Of a DNA stretch of 54,607 nucleotides, positions 33,757 through 42,787 are shown piece by piece. This DNA comes from an uncultured Verrucomicrobiota bacterium (GTDB lineage Bacteria; Verrucomicrobiota; Verrucomicrobiia; Verrucomicrobiales; Verrucomicrobiaceae): the NCBI GenBank assembly GCA_903848465.1, contig CAINGK010000126.1, positions 1 through 54,607 of the forward strand, given 5' to 3'. Made by a program: the position numbers and the translations under genes. Under the pieces are notes generated by a model, which was not told where the DNA came from, made no database searches, and saw nothing but the letters and a program-made list of their open reading frames with translations. Position 1 is the first letter of the stretch, and every line of letters begins with the position of its first letter.

Positions 33757-34716
33757 ATGACATCGTCACTCCACGACGCCAAGACCGCCGCCGATCTCGC
33801 CAGGTTGTTTTACGACTTCCTCCCGGGATCCGGGCACGGTTCGTGGGCGGGTCATGTGACTTTCCAAACGGTCGCGACGCAAGCCGGCGTCGGCGAGTTC
33901 TGGACGGGAGGCAGCAAGGAGCCCGCACTCGCCCGGTTGTTGGAACAGACCTTGAAACACATGCGCCCCCGGTTTGAGGACCTCGTCCTCGCGATTGTGT
34001 CCGAAGGTATCAAGTATCGCCGCAGCAAAAAAAGCGAAGTTCGGGAGGCCGAAATAATTGCAGTCAACCGGGTCATCAAGGACCTCGGATTCAAGTTCCC
34101 CGATCTCTGGGATCCAGCCTTCCTGGCATCGCTGGAGAGGGACCCCATGCCACGGCCCGAGGAACCAGCGACGGCAGTCCGCTACGAACCAACACCTCTT
34201 GGTGCGATCCAGTCCGAACTACCAAACTTGCGCGCAGAGTTCTACCAACTCGCGGTCTCAAGCGACCGACAGGCGGCAGGCATTGCCTTGGAGAAACTCC
34301 TCAATCGGCTGTTTCATCTCTTCGGTTTAGATCCTCGGGAGCCCTTCCGTATCACCGGTGAGCAGATCGACGGGACATTCATTCTGGATCATGAGATTTA
34401 TCTGCTGGAGGCGAAATGGGAGGCCAAGCCTGTCAATGAAGCCGCGTTGCTCACGTTTCGCGGTAAGATCGAAGGCAAGTCGGTGTTCACTCGCGGATTG
34501 TTCCTTTCGATCAACGGCTTCACTGCCGAGGCCTTGACCGCAATCACCCGTGGCAAGCAGCCGACGTTCGTTCTAGCGGACGGTGCCGACCTCAGCCCGG
34601 TCTTCGAGCAGGCGATCCGTTTTGATGACCTGCTTCGTCACAAGGTGAGAAACCTTGCAGAGACCGGGGAGATGCTCACCCGCGTGAATGTGTCTGTGAA
34701 AGGCTTGAATTGTTGA
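33757..34716 (+). CDS. PD-(D/E)xK restriction endonuclease-like protein
   Basis: A 319-aa protein from ATG 33757, 10 bp after the methylase stop. The much longer in-frame extension to 33385 overlaps the methylase and looks like a shadow frame. The C-terminal half matches Mrr/restriction-endonuclease-fold proteins: a helix with GIALEKLLNRLFHLFGL, then D205 in EQIDGTFIL and E218-A-K220 in YLLEAKWEAK, with a later FLSINGFTAEAL strand-helix. These give the D...ExK metal site. The N-terminal 150 residues are helical and probably bind DNA. Immediate proximity to a methylase suggests it is the cleavage partner or an effector on unmodified DNA. Confidence 0.75.
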   Translation: MTSSLHDAKTAADLARLFYDFLPGSGHGSWAGHVTFQTVATQAGVGEFWTGGSKEPALARLLEQTLKHMRPRFEDLVLAIVSEGIKYRRSKKSEVREAEIIAVNRVIKDLGFKFPDLWDPAFLASLERDPMPRPEEPATAVRYEPTPLGAIQSELPNLRAEFYQLAVSSDRQAAGIALEKLLNRLFHLFGLDPREPFRITGEQIDGTFILDHEIYLLEAKWEAKPVNEAALLTFRGKIEGKSVFTRGLFLSINGFTAEALTAITRGKQPTFVLADGADLSPVFEQAIRFDDLLRHKVRNLAETGEMLTRVNVSVKGLNC

Positions 34717-34739
34717 AAAAACAATGCATTATTTTCAAC
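34712..34739 (+). promoter_or_regulatory. Palindromic operator overlapping the AbiEi start
   Basis: GTTGAAAA (34712-34719) and TTTTCAAC (34732-34739) are perfect inverted repeats around an AT-rich centre holding a second palindrome, AATGCATT (34723-34730). The right arm ends directly at the ATG at 34740. AbiEi antitoxins are known to bind inverted repeats in their own promoter, so this is a likely autoregulatory site. It would give the toxin-antitoxin pair its own expression control inside the long operon. Confidence 0.65.
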
Positions 34740-35363
34740 ATGAAAAACGCGCTGCCAGCCAAATCCAATCACGATCAGATTCTCAGCCGAGTCGCCAAGA
34801 AGGGACGTGGCTGGGCCTTCACCCCCCATGATTTCGCGGATTTGGGTGATCCTCGTGGCATCGGCATGGCCCTGACCCGCATGGTGCGCGATGGCAAGAT
34901 CCGCCGGATTTCCCGTGGCCTATATGACAGCCCCCACCCGCATCCGATTCTGGGTCAGACCGGAGCGACGGCGGACTCTGTCGTCGCCGCTTTGGCCAGA
35001 GGGCGGCATCTCCGCCTGCTTCCCTCTCCCCAGGTGGCGGCGAACCAGCTGGGCCTCACCACCCAGGTGCCTGCCCAGATGATCTACCAGACCGATGGCG
35101 CACCTGCCAAGGTGCTCCTGGGCAAGCGCCAGATCGTCTTCCGACGCAATACCGGCCGCAACCTCGCGCTAGCAGGCCGGGCCAGCGGACTCGTGGCTCA
35201 GGCCCTGCGCGACGTGGGCAATGGCAAGGTGAAGCCGGACACTATCCAGCACCTGCGCCAGCGTCTGGATGCTATCGCCAAAAAGCAGCTCGTTGCCGAC
35301 CTGACGCTGGTGCCAGCCTGGATGCGCCCCATTTTCCTCCAAATCACCCGCGACGATGGCTGA
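34740..35363 (+). CDS. abiEi: AbiEi-family antitoxin (DUF6088-like)
   Basis: A 207-aa protein. Residues about 10-65 form a winged helix (SRVAKKGRGWAFTPHDFADL, then MVRDGKIRRISRGLYD), the DNA-binding domain of AbiEi/DUF6088 antitoxins. The remainder is the C-terminal domain that in the family counteracts the toxin. ATG 34740 was chosen. A TTG at 34710 is in frame and overlaps the upstream stop, but would place the whole palindromic operator inside the coding region. With ATG 34740 the message may have almost no leader. It overlaps the toxin gene by 8 nt, the usual type IV toxin-antitoxin arrangement. A promoter-bound AbiEi would repress both genes. Confidence 0.82.
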   Translation: MKNALPAKSNHDQILSRVAKKGRGWAFTPHDFADLGDPRGIGMALTRMVRDGKIRRISRGLYDSPHPHPILGQTGATADSVVAALARGRHLRLLPSPQVAANQLGLTTQVPAQMIYQTDGAPAKVLLGKRQIVFRRNTGRNLALAGRASGLVAQALRDVGNGKVKPDTIQHLRQRLDAIAKKQLVADLTLVPAWMRPIFLQITRDDG

Positions 35364-36372
35364 AGACCCTTATCTCTCGCTCACTGCTCAAGAGCGCCTG
35401 GAACTGCTGGATGAGGCTTCACAGCAGCGCGGACTTGCACCCGCCATTCTGGAGAAGGACTACTGGGTCTGCAAAACGCTGGATGCCCTCTTTGCTCTGC
35501 CGGAGTTGGGCGGTCACCTCGTTTTCAAAGGCGGCACCTCACTTTCGAAGGTTTACGGCCTGATCGACCGCTTTTCAGAAGACGTGGACGTCTCCTTCCA
35601 CCGTGAGTTTCTGGGCTTTGGCGAGGACCACGATCCTGAGGCCGCCACGGGCAAGGAGCAGGCCCGGCGTATCGAGGCCCTCCAGAGTGCCTGTCAGGAT
35701 TGCATCCGCGAAAGGCTGCTGCCCAGCCTTCAGGAATCCCTGACCAGCCTGCTGGGCGGCACTGAGGGCTGGTCTCTGGAGATTGACCCGCAGGACGCAC
35801 AGACGCTGCTTTTCCATTTCCCACAGGCCGGCGGTCCTGGTCTTGCCTACATCGCTCCCGCCGTGCGGATCGAATTGGGCGCGCGTTCCGACCATTGGCC
35901 CTCGGAAGACCACGGCATCCGCTCCTACATCGGTGAGACCTTTAATCTCCCCATTGGCAATGCCACTGTCCGCTCCCTGGCTGCTGAGCGCACCTTCTGG
36001 GAAAAAGCCACACTCCTGCATGCGGAGGCGCACCGAGCGGCGGACAAGCCTATGCCTGCTCGTTATGCCCGGCATTACCACGATCTTGCCCGCATGGCCG
36101 CTGCCCCTGTGGCGGAGCGTGCTTTGGCGGATGCCACGCTGCGGGGACGCGTGGTTGCCCACAAGGCGGTTTACTTCCGTTCCGGCTGGGCACGCTACGA
36201 TCTTGCCCTGCCTGCCACCTTCCGCCTGCTACCGCCGGAGCCCCGGTTTACTGAACTGGAGGCGGACCACCATGCCATGGTCCCAATGTTCTTCAGCCCG
36301 CCACCGCCCATCGCTGAGGTGCTGGGAGTCCTCACGACTCTCGAAACCCGCATCCGCAACCTCGCTTCGTAG
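35356..36372 (+). CDS. abiEii: AbiEii/AbiGii-family nucleotidyltransferase toxin
   Basis: A 338-aa nucleotidyltransferase of the AbiEii (DUF1814) family. The catalytic motif FKGGTSLSKVYGLIDRFSED is followed by V-D (about residues 57-78), giving the G-S...D-x-D metal site. Two later family motifs, AERTFWEKATLLHAE and R-Y-A-R-H-Y-H-D-L, are present. Family members (including MenT toxins) transfer nucleotides to tRNA or other RNA and stop growth, causing abortive infection. It follows its antitoxin with an 8-nt overlap and precedes the giant helicase by 18 bp. All motifs are intact, so it is probably active. Confidence 0.88.
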   Translation: MAEDPYLSLTAQERLELLDEASQQRGLAPAILEKDYWVCKTLDALFALPELGGHLVFKGGTSLSKVYGLIDRFSEDVDVSFHREFLGFGEDHDPEAATGKEQARRIEALQSACQDCIRERLLPSLQESLTSLLGGTEGWSLEIDPQDAQTLLFHFPQAGGPGLAYIAPAVRIELGARSDHWPSEDHGIRSYIGETFNLPIGNATVRSLAAERTFWEKATLLHAEAHRAADKPMPARYARHYHDLARMAAAPVAERALADATLRGRVVAHKAVYFRSGWARYDLALPATFRLLPPEPRFTELEADHHAMVPMFFSPPPPIAEVLGVLTTLETRIRNLAS

Positions 36373-36390
36373 CCAGATTCACCGCCTCCA

Positions 36391-39300
36391 ATGCTTCCCT
36401 CCCTCCTCGCACGCGAAGTCCAGAACGGGCTCAAGCACTTCCTGACGACCGGCTTTGAGCCTTCTGATCCGCACTTCGCCGGCATCATGGGCCGCTTCAC
36501 CGAGGATGAGTCACGCTGGATGAAAGGACCGTATGTCCAGATCGGACTGCCCTTCCGCGTGGGCAGTGGGGAGAAGAAATTCTTCAGCGGCTTTCAGACC
36601 GAGTTTCCGGGATTCGTCCACCAGGAGAAGTCCTGGGAACGGCTCTCCAGCAATCGCGGAGCCGCCAGCACCCTCGTGGCCACCGGCACCGGCAGCGGCA
36701 AGACCGAGTGTTTCCTGTATCCACTGCTCGACCATTGCGCCCGCGCAAAAGCGGATGGCGTGGACGGCATCAAGGCCTTGGTCATTTACCCGATGAACGC
36801 GCTGGCATCGGACCAAGCACGCCGCTTTGCTCAGGTGATCGCTGCGACGCCCCAGTTCGACGGGCTGCGGGTCGGCCTCTTTGTCGGTGGCCGCACCGGA
36901 AAGGATGGCAAGGGACAGATGACGATGTCGCCATCGGGCGTGATCACAGACCGCGCCACTCTGCGGAAGGACCCGCCCGACATCCTGCTGACCAATTACA
37001 AGATGCTCGACTACCTGCTGATCCGTCCAAAGGACCGGCAGTTGTGGAGCAAGAACGGACCCGATACACTGCGCTATGTGGTGGTGGATGAGTTGCACAC
37101 CTTTGACGGAGCCCAAGGCACTGATCTCGCCCTGCTGCTGCGCCGCCTGAAGTCACGGCTTGGCACACCGGAAGGCTCGCTGATCCACGCCGGAACCTCC
37201 GCCACTCTCGGCGGCAATTTCGATACCGGCCCCTTGCGCGAATACGCCCGGCAAATCTTCAGTGCCGACTTCGCGCCGGAGTCTGTCATCACTGAAAACC
37301 GAATCACCGAACTCGAGTTCCTCGGTGAGAGCACCATCGAGCATGTGCTATACCCGCGGCCTGACTTCGAGGCCGTGCTCGCGCCCGGCCAATACGAATC
37401 CCAGCAGCAGGCCCTCACCGCGTGGTTCCAGCTCTTCTTCCCCGGAGAATCCCCTCCGACCGACCTCGAAGACAAGGAGTGGCGCAAGAAACTGGGAGAA
37501 CTGCTGAAGAAGCACCTTCTCTTCGTTAACTTGCTAAAACTGGCCAAAGGTCAGATCACGTCCCTGGCAGACCTCCAGCAGCAGATGCAAGGCCCCCTGC
37601 CGGAGAGTGCTCGCCAGCACATCGGCCCCGTTCTTGACGCACTGCTCGCCCTGGTGGCCTGGGCACGTGACCCGAACGGTCGTCCGTTCATCACCCTGCG
37701 CGTTCAGCTCTGGATGCGTGAACTGCGGCGCATGGTCGCCTCTGTTCGTCTGCAGCCTGAACAAATTGATTTGCGGTCGGCCAGCGACGTTCGCCGTGAA
37801 CCCGGGAAACTGAATCTGCCTCTCATCCAGTGCACTGACTGCCACACCACGGGCTGGCTAAGCCGAATGCCAGAAGGACAGGCAGTCATCTCGCAAGACC
37901 TCGATGAAATCTACAACTCGTGGTTCGCAGGTCAGCCGCAGGTCCTTCGACTCTACGCCAACAGGGGGCTCTCCCGCCCTCAATGCGAAGGAGTCGTCCA
38001 AAGGCTCTGCACCGCCTGTGGCAACCTACAGGTGAACAGCGGCGAATGCAGCGCCTGTGGACACCAAGACATGATGGAGGTCTTCCGGGTCACTGCCACG
38101 CGCACCAGCAAGAATGCCGCCGGGCTCGTCTCCACCTGGCACGACTCCACCTGTCCCGCGTGTGGTGGCCGGAATTCCCAAATGCTTCTCGGTGCCCGTA
38201 ACGCCACGCTCGGGGCGGTGGTGATCGAGCAGACCTGGGGCAGTCCTTTCAACGATGACAAGAAGCTCATCGCCTTCTCCGACTCCGTGCAGGACGCCGC
38301 TCATCGCGCAGGTTTTTTCACTGCACGCACCTACCTCAACACAGTCCGCACCGGACTTGCTCGTGTCATTGACCATGTGGCCGCGCCTCAATGTGCGTGG
38401 CCAGAATTCCTCGAAAAGGCCGGTTCGCTATGGCGTGAGAAGGGCTCGAGCTTCGAACTTCCGGTGGAACAATTCATCTCCGAGTTCATCGGCCCCAACA
38501 TGCTGTGGCAGCGGGACTGGGCCGAGCATCTGCTCAAAGAGGGGCGATTACCTTCAGGGAGTCGGCTTCCGGGCCGTGTGCAAAAGCGTTTCGCCTGGCA
38601 GGCCTTTGCCGAGTTCACCTACCTGAGCCGACGCGGTCGGAATTTGGAGACCATCGGGAAGGCTGTCCTCACTCCCAAGATTGAGTCGATTCAAGCCGCC
38701 GCCAAAGCGGTGCTGCCGATCCTCCACGAGTCCTTCGGCATCCGTCACCTCGATGAAAAGACGGTGTTTCAATGGCTCTGGGGCTTTGTTTGCCACCTGA
38801 AGTTTCGTGGAGCCATCACGCATCCGGAGATGACCACCTTCATGGGTGATGGAAACGTCTTCGCCTTCGCCCAGACGGGCGGCAGGAAAGAGTGGCTGCC
38901 TGGCATTGGCCCCCGCTCCGCACAGCCCCGCTTCCTCTCGCTCAGCACGCAGGAGCATCTTGATCGACTCGTCGGGAGTGGGCGCAGCAAAACGTTTTAC
39001 CAGACGTGGATGGAAGCCACCCTCGGTGCCGCAGGTTTGCTGCCCGAAGGTGCAGATCAAGAGATCTATCTGGCTGCCATCAAGGCACTCGAAAGCCAGA
39101 ATGTCCTATGCCGCGTTGAAGGGAAAGATGCTGACGTCGTTGGCCTGAATGCTGCAGAAATGCTGCTGGAAACCCGCGTGGCCCGCCTGATGTCGGAGCA
39201 GGGCAAGAGAAGCCTCACGGTGCCCGAAGCGGTGGCTGATGCACTCATTGGGATGCCCTGCCTTCAAGCGCCACAAGAAGTCTATGCAGAGAAGATCGAG

Positions 39301-42300
39301 GGTGGCACTTGGTTTGCCCGCCAGTTTAGCCGTGCTGACTTGCGCCGCGTTTTCTCTGCCGAGCACACCGGTATGCTGGACCGAGATCAGCGTGAGGCCC
39401 TGGAGCAACGCTTCAAGGATAAAAAACCGCACCCATGGTATGAGAATCTGCTCTCTGCCACACCGACGCTGGAGATGGGGGTGGACATTGGCGACCTGTC
39501 GTCGGTCATGCTCTGCTCCGTGCCGCCCAACCAGGCCAGCTACCTTCAGCGCATCGGGCGGGCGGGCCGGCGTGACGGCAATGCCTTCACCTCCACCCTC
39601 GCCGACGGAGTCAGTCCTCACGACCTCTATTTCTTTGAGGACACGCAAGAGATGCTCAGCGGTGAGGTCACGCCACCGGGCATCTTCCTGAAGGCACCCG
39701 AAGTGTTGCGCCGTCAGCTCTTCGCCTTCTGTCTCGATCATTGGGTGGGATCAGGCATCAAGGAAACCGCGCTACCTGACGATACCAAAGATGCTCTGGA
39801 TGCACGGGACGTCGACGACAAGAACCGTTTCCCTCGCACCTTTCTCAACTACATCCACGAGCATGAGGATGGCCTGCTGGAGGAGTTCAAGCAGTTGCTC
39901 GGCAGCGATCTCGATACTCGCGTGAGTGAGCGCCTAGATCGGTTCATGCGCGGCACCGAGCAGGATGACGCACTCCGAATCCGCCTGAGCAAGCTGCTCG
40001 ATGAACTTTCCAAGGAGCGCGCCGCTCATAAATTCCGGGCGGACGAGATCAAAAAGCGAATCAAATCTCTCAAAGCATTGCCACAAGATGATGCCGTTCG
40101 TGATGACATCGACTTGATCGAAAGGGAGCGGCAGAAAGCCATGGGGATGGCCAAGGAAATCAATCAACGTGATCTGCTCAACACCTTGACCGATGCGGGC
40201 CTGATTCCCAACTACGCCTTTCCGGAGGCCGGGGTCGAACTCAAGTCCTTGCTCTGGCGCAAAAAATCCAGTGATGATCCTGACGATGCAGCGGCCTACA
40301 TCTCACTGCCTGCCGAGCGTTACGAAAGACCCGCCCACTCCGCCCTGTCGGAGTTCGCGCCGGAAAATATCTTCTACGCCAACCAGCGCCGTGTGGAGGT
40401 GGACCAGATCAACATGGAACTCTCCACTCTGGAGACATGGCGCATGTGCCCCACCTGCCATCACATGCGCAACCTGGAGATCCACGCGGATGCCGATGGA
40501 GCCTGCCCCAAGTGCGGGGATGCCATGTGGTCCAACGTTTCCCAGAAGCGCCAATTGCTCCGCTTCAAGCAAGCCATCGCCAACAGCGACGACACCAAGG
40601 TCCGCATCGACGACAGTGCCGAGGATAGGGAACCCAAATTCTATGTCCGCCAGATGATGACGGACTTTGATCCATCCGACGTCAGGGAAGCCTATCAACT
40701 TAAAGCGTCCGACACGCCCTTCGGCTTTGAGTTCATCGAGCGCGTCGTGTTTCGAGACATCAACTTTGGTGAACCCACCAAACCTGGTGACGCCTACGCC
40801 GTCGCCGGTCAGCAGAAGCCAAGACCTGGTTTCAAGCTCTGCAAGCATTGTGGACAGGTTCAACGACCTCCCCGCAATGAGAAGGAGCGCGCCAAGGTCC
40901 AGCTTCACTCCTTTGACTGCTCCCAAAGAGAGTCCGAGGATCCGGAGACTCTCGCAGACTGCCTCTATCTCTACCGCGAGTTTGCCTCTGAGGCCCTCCG
41001 AATTCTGGTGCCGTTCACGAAGTCGGGCATGGATGAAGTGTCGGTGCAATCCTTCATGGCAGCCCTTCAGATCGGGCTCAAAAGACGTTTCGGAGGCAAA
41101 GTGGATCATCTCCGAATGGTGACTCAGGAGGTGAAGGACTCCGACGGTGGTGCCAGCCGGCACTACGTGCTGCTCTACGATTCTGTTCCTGGAGGAACTG
41201 GCTACTTGCACGAACTTCTGGCCGATGGTGCGAAGACGCTTGCGGCGCTGCTTCGACTGGCGCTGGATCACGTCCGCGGGTGTTCGTGCAACGCAAAACC
41301 CGAGAAGGACGGCTGCTACCGCTGTGTGTATCAGCATCGCCTTGGCAAGGCCATGGAAATGGTTTCACGAGATCGTGCCCGTTTGATTCTTGAAGAATTG
41401 GTGACCAACCTCGACCACCTCGAAAAGGTCTCGTCGATTGCTGACATTTTCGTGAACCCCAACTTTGATTCGGAGTTGGAAGCCAAATTCATTGAGAGCC
41501 TCCGTCGCATCGGTGGAAAAGGGGGGCTGCCCTTTGTTCGCCTTGTGCAGGATGTCGTACAAGGGAAGTCGGGTTACCTGTTGGAGGCCGGAGAACAACG
41601 TTATTGGGTGGAGCCGCAGGTTGAACTCAATCACAACGATGGCATTCAGGCCGCATGTAAACCAGACTTTGTCCTCTGGCCGGCTAAAGGGGGTTCTCAT
41701 AGAAAACCCATCGCCATCTTTTGCGATGGGTGGGCCTATCACCAAGGCATCGCCCAGACCGATGCCGCCAAGCGCAATGCCTTGGTGGCTAGCGGCAAGT
41801 TTTGGGTCTGGTCGGTGACCTGGGAAGATGTGATGGCGGCGATGGAGGGCAAGCCGGAAACGACCCTCAACGACTGTATTCAGAGCATGTCGATGAGCTC
41901 GCTGCCTCCGCCGCTTGCCGCAATGGTCGAAGATGCGATGTGGGGCTACAACGGAGTCGCTGGACTCGTGCGGTGGCTAGCCACGCCGGCTGGGACCGAA
42001 GGAGATGCCTATGCACGAAGAATGGCTCGCCACGCTGGCGCGACAGCCTTCCGCATGGTGCCTCACCCCACCAAACCTGAGTTGGCGGAAGCACGCAGTC
42101 AGTTGGCCCAGTTTTGGGGGGCGCTCGAAGAATTGCCCTGCGAACGACTGGAGCCCTCTGTCGCCGCCGGAAACATCAATGAGCGGACTGTCACGATTCG
42201 ATACTGGTGGTCACCTGCTTTGCAGAATCCAACAGCACAGCCGCCCCGCAGCCCGGGCTTCGTCGTCTTGGATGAACTCGCTGCCGAAAGCGAGCCGGAG

Positions 42301-42774
42301 CGGCACCTCGGCTGGCGTCGCTGGCTGTGGCTCTTCAATGCGTTTCAAACCCTCCCTGGAGTCCTTCTCGCGACGCGCGCCGGATTGGACGCTGGAGACT
42401 ACAATGCCGTCCATTTCTCCGACGGAGCCGGTCCAGCCTCAGGCGGTGGACAGGCGGCTCATGCAGGAGGCTGGGATGAAGTCATTTCTCAGGCAATGGA
42501 ATCATTGTCGGAGGGATTAGTCGTGCTGAAGGAAGCTGGTCTTCCTATTCCTGACGAGGTGGGCTTCGAGCTGGCCGATAACGGCGATGTCGTCGCCGAA
42601 TGCGAGTTGGCCTGGACAAAACCAAAACTTGTCCTGCTCATGGAGCATCACGCTGACTTCCAAACCACTTGGAGCAGCAGGGGATGGACCACCGTCACAA
42701 CCGATGACGGCTGGCCCGCTCGCTTGCACCAGCATCTAAATCAGCCTACCGCCGGCAGCAGCGCTACAAACTAA
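36391..42774 (+). CDS. Giant DEAD/DEAH helicase with DUF1998 and C-terminal nuclease-like domain (DruE-like)
   Basis: A 2127-aa superfamily-2 helicase. Walker A is ATGTGSGKTE (about residue 98) and Walker B is VVVDELHTFDGAQGTD (about 231). Motif III is HAGTSATLGG. Motifs V/VI are SATPTLEMGVDIG and SYLQRIGRAGRRDG (about 1020-1060). Cysteine pairs at about 481, 541-560, 588 and 1353-1376 suggest four zinc ribbons. The DUF1998/MZB region has YDSVPGGTGYLHEL and a four-Cys cluster (about 1631-1643). Downstream, PDFVLW and IFCDGWAYH (about 1759-1785) resemble the nuclease-like tail of Druantia DruE-type helicases, with an Asp where many have Glu. Length and order fit DruE better than separate DrmA and DrmB. 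None of the usual Druantia partners is present. Confidence 0.87.
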   Translation: MLPSLLAREVQNGLKHFLTTGFEPSDPHFAGIMGRFTEDESRWMKGPYVQIGLPFRVGSGEKKFFSGFQTEFPGFVHQEKSWERLSSNRGAASTLVATGTGSGKTECFLYPLLDHCARAKADGVDGIKALVIYPMNALASDQARRFAQVIAATPQFDGLRVGLFVGGRTGKDGKGQMTMSPSGVITDRATLRKDPPDILLTNYKMLDYLLIRPKDRQLWSKNGPDTLRYVVVDELHTFDGAQGTDLALLLRRLKSRLGTPEGSLIHAGTSATLGGNFDTGPLREYARQIFSADFAPESVITENRITELEFLGESTIEHVLYPRPDFEAVLAPGQYESQQQALTAWFQLFFPGESPPTDLEDKEWRKKLGELLKKHLLFVNLLKLAKGQITSLADLQQQMQGPLPESARQHIGPVLDALLALVAWARDPNGRPFITLRVQLWMRELRRMVASVRLQPEQIDLRSASDVRREPGKLNLPLIQCTDCHTTGWLSRMPEGQAVISQDLDEIYNSWFAGQPQVLRLYANRGLSRPQCEGVVQRLCTACGNLQVNSGECSACGHQDMMEVFRVTATRTSKNAAGLVSTWHDSTCPACGGRNSQMLLGARNATLGAVVIEQTWGSPFNDDKKLIAFSDSVQDAAHRAGFFTARTYLNTVRTGLARVIDHVAAPQCAWPEFLEKAGSLWREKGSSFELPVEQFISEFIGPNMLWQRDWAEHLLKEGRLPSGSRLPGRVQKRFAWQAFAEFTYLSRRGRNLETIGKAVLTPKIESIQAAAKAVLPILHESFGIRHLDEKTVFQWLWGFVCHLKFRGAITHPEMTTFMGDGNVFAFAQTGGRKEWLPGIGPRSAQPRFLSLSTQEHLDRLVGSGRSKTFYQTWMEATLGAAGLLPEGADQEIYLAAIKALESQNVLCRVEGKDADVVGLNAAEMLLETRVARLMSEQGKRSLTVPEAVADALIGMPCLQAPQEVYAEKIEGGTWFARQFSRADLRRVFSAEHTGMLDRDQREALEQRFKDKKPHPWYENLLSATPTLEMGVDIGDLSSVMLCSVPPNQASYLQRIGRAGRRDGNAFTSTLADGVSPHDLYFFEDTQEMLSGEVTPPGIFLKAPEVLRRQLFAFCLDHWVGSGIKETALPDDTKDALDARDVDDKNRFPRTFLNYIHEHEDGLLEEFKQLLGSDLDTRVSERLDRFMRGTEQDDALRIRLSKLLDELSKERAAHKFRADEIKKRIKSLKALPQDDAVRDDIDLIERERQKAMGMAKEINQRDLLNTLTDAGLIPNYAFPEAGVELKSLLWRKKSSDDPDDAAAYISLPAERYERPAHSALSEFAPENIFYANQRRVEVDQINMELSTLETWRMCPTCHHMRNLEIHADADGACPKCGDAMWSNVSQKRQLLRFKQAIANSDDTKVRIDDSAEDREPKFYVRQMMTDFDPSDVREAYQLKASDTPFGFEFIERVVFRDINFGEPTKPGDAYAVAGQQKPRPGFKLCKHCGQVQRPPRNEKERAKVQLHSFDCSQRESEDPETLADCLYLYREFASEALRILVPFTKSGMDEVSVQSFMAALQIGLKRRFGGKVDHLRMVTQEVKDSDGGASRHYVLLYDSVPGGTGYLHELLADGAKTLAALLRLALDHVRGCSCNAKPEKDGCYRCVYQHRLGKAMEMVSRDRARLILEELVTNLDHLEKVSSIADIFVNPNFDSELEAKFIESLRRIGGKGGLPFVRLVQDVVQGKSGYLLEAGEQRYWVEPQVELNHNDGIQAACKPDFVLWPAKGGSHRKPIAIFCDGWAYHQGIAQTDAAKRNALVASGKFWVWSVTWEDVMAAMEGKPETTLNDCIQSMSMSSLPPPLAAMVEDAMWGYNGVAGLVRWLATPAGTEGDAYARRMARHAGATAFRMVPHPTKPELAEARSQLAQFWGALEELPCERLEPSVAAGNINERTVTIRYWWSPALQNPTAQPPRSPGFVVLDELAAESEPERHLGWRRWLWLFNAFQTLPGVLLATRAGLDAGDYNAVHFSDGAGPASGGGQAAHAGGWDEVISQAMESLSEGLVVLKEAGLPIPDEVGFELADNGDVVAECELAWTKPKLVLLMEHHADFQTTWSSRGWTTVTTDDGWPARLHQHLNQPTAGSSATN

Positions 42775-42787
42775 AAACCCTATCTTT

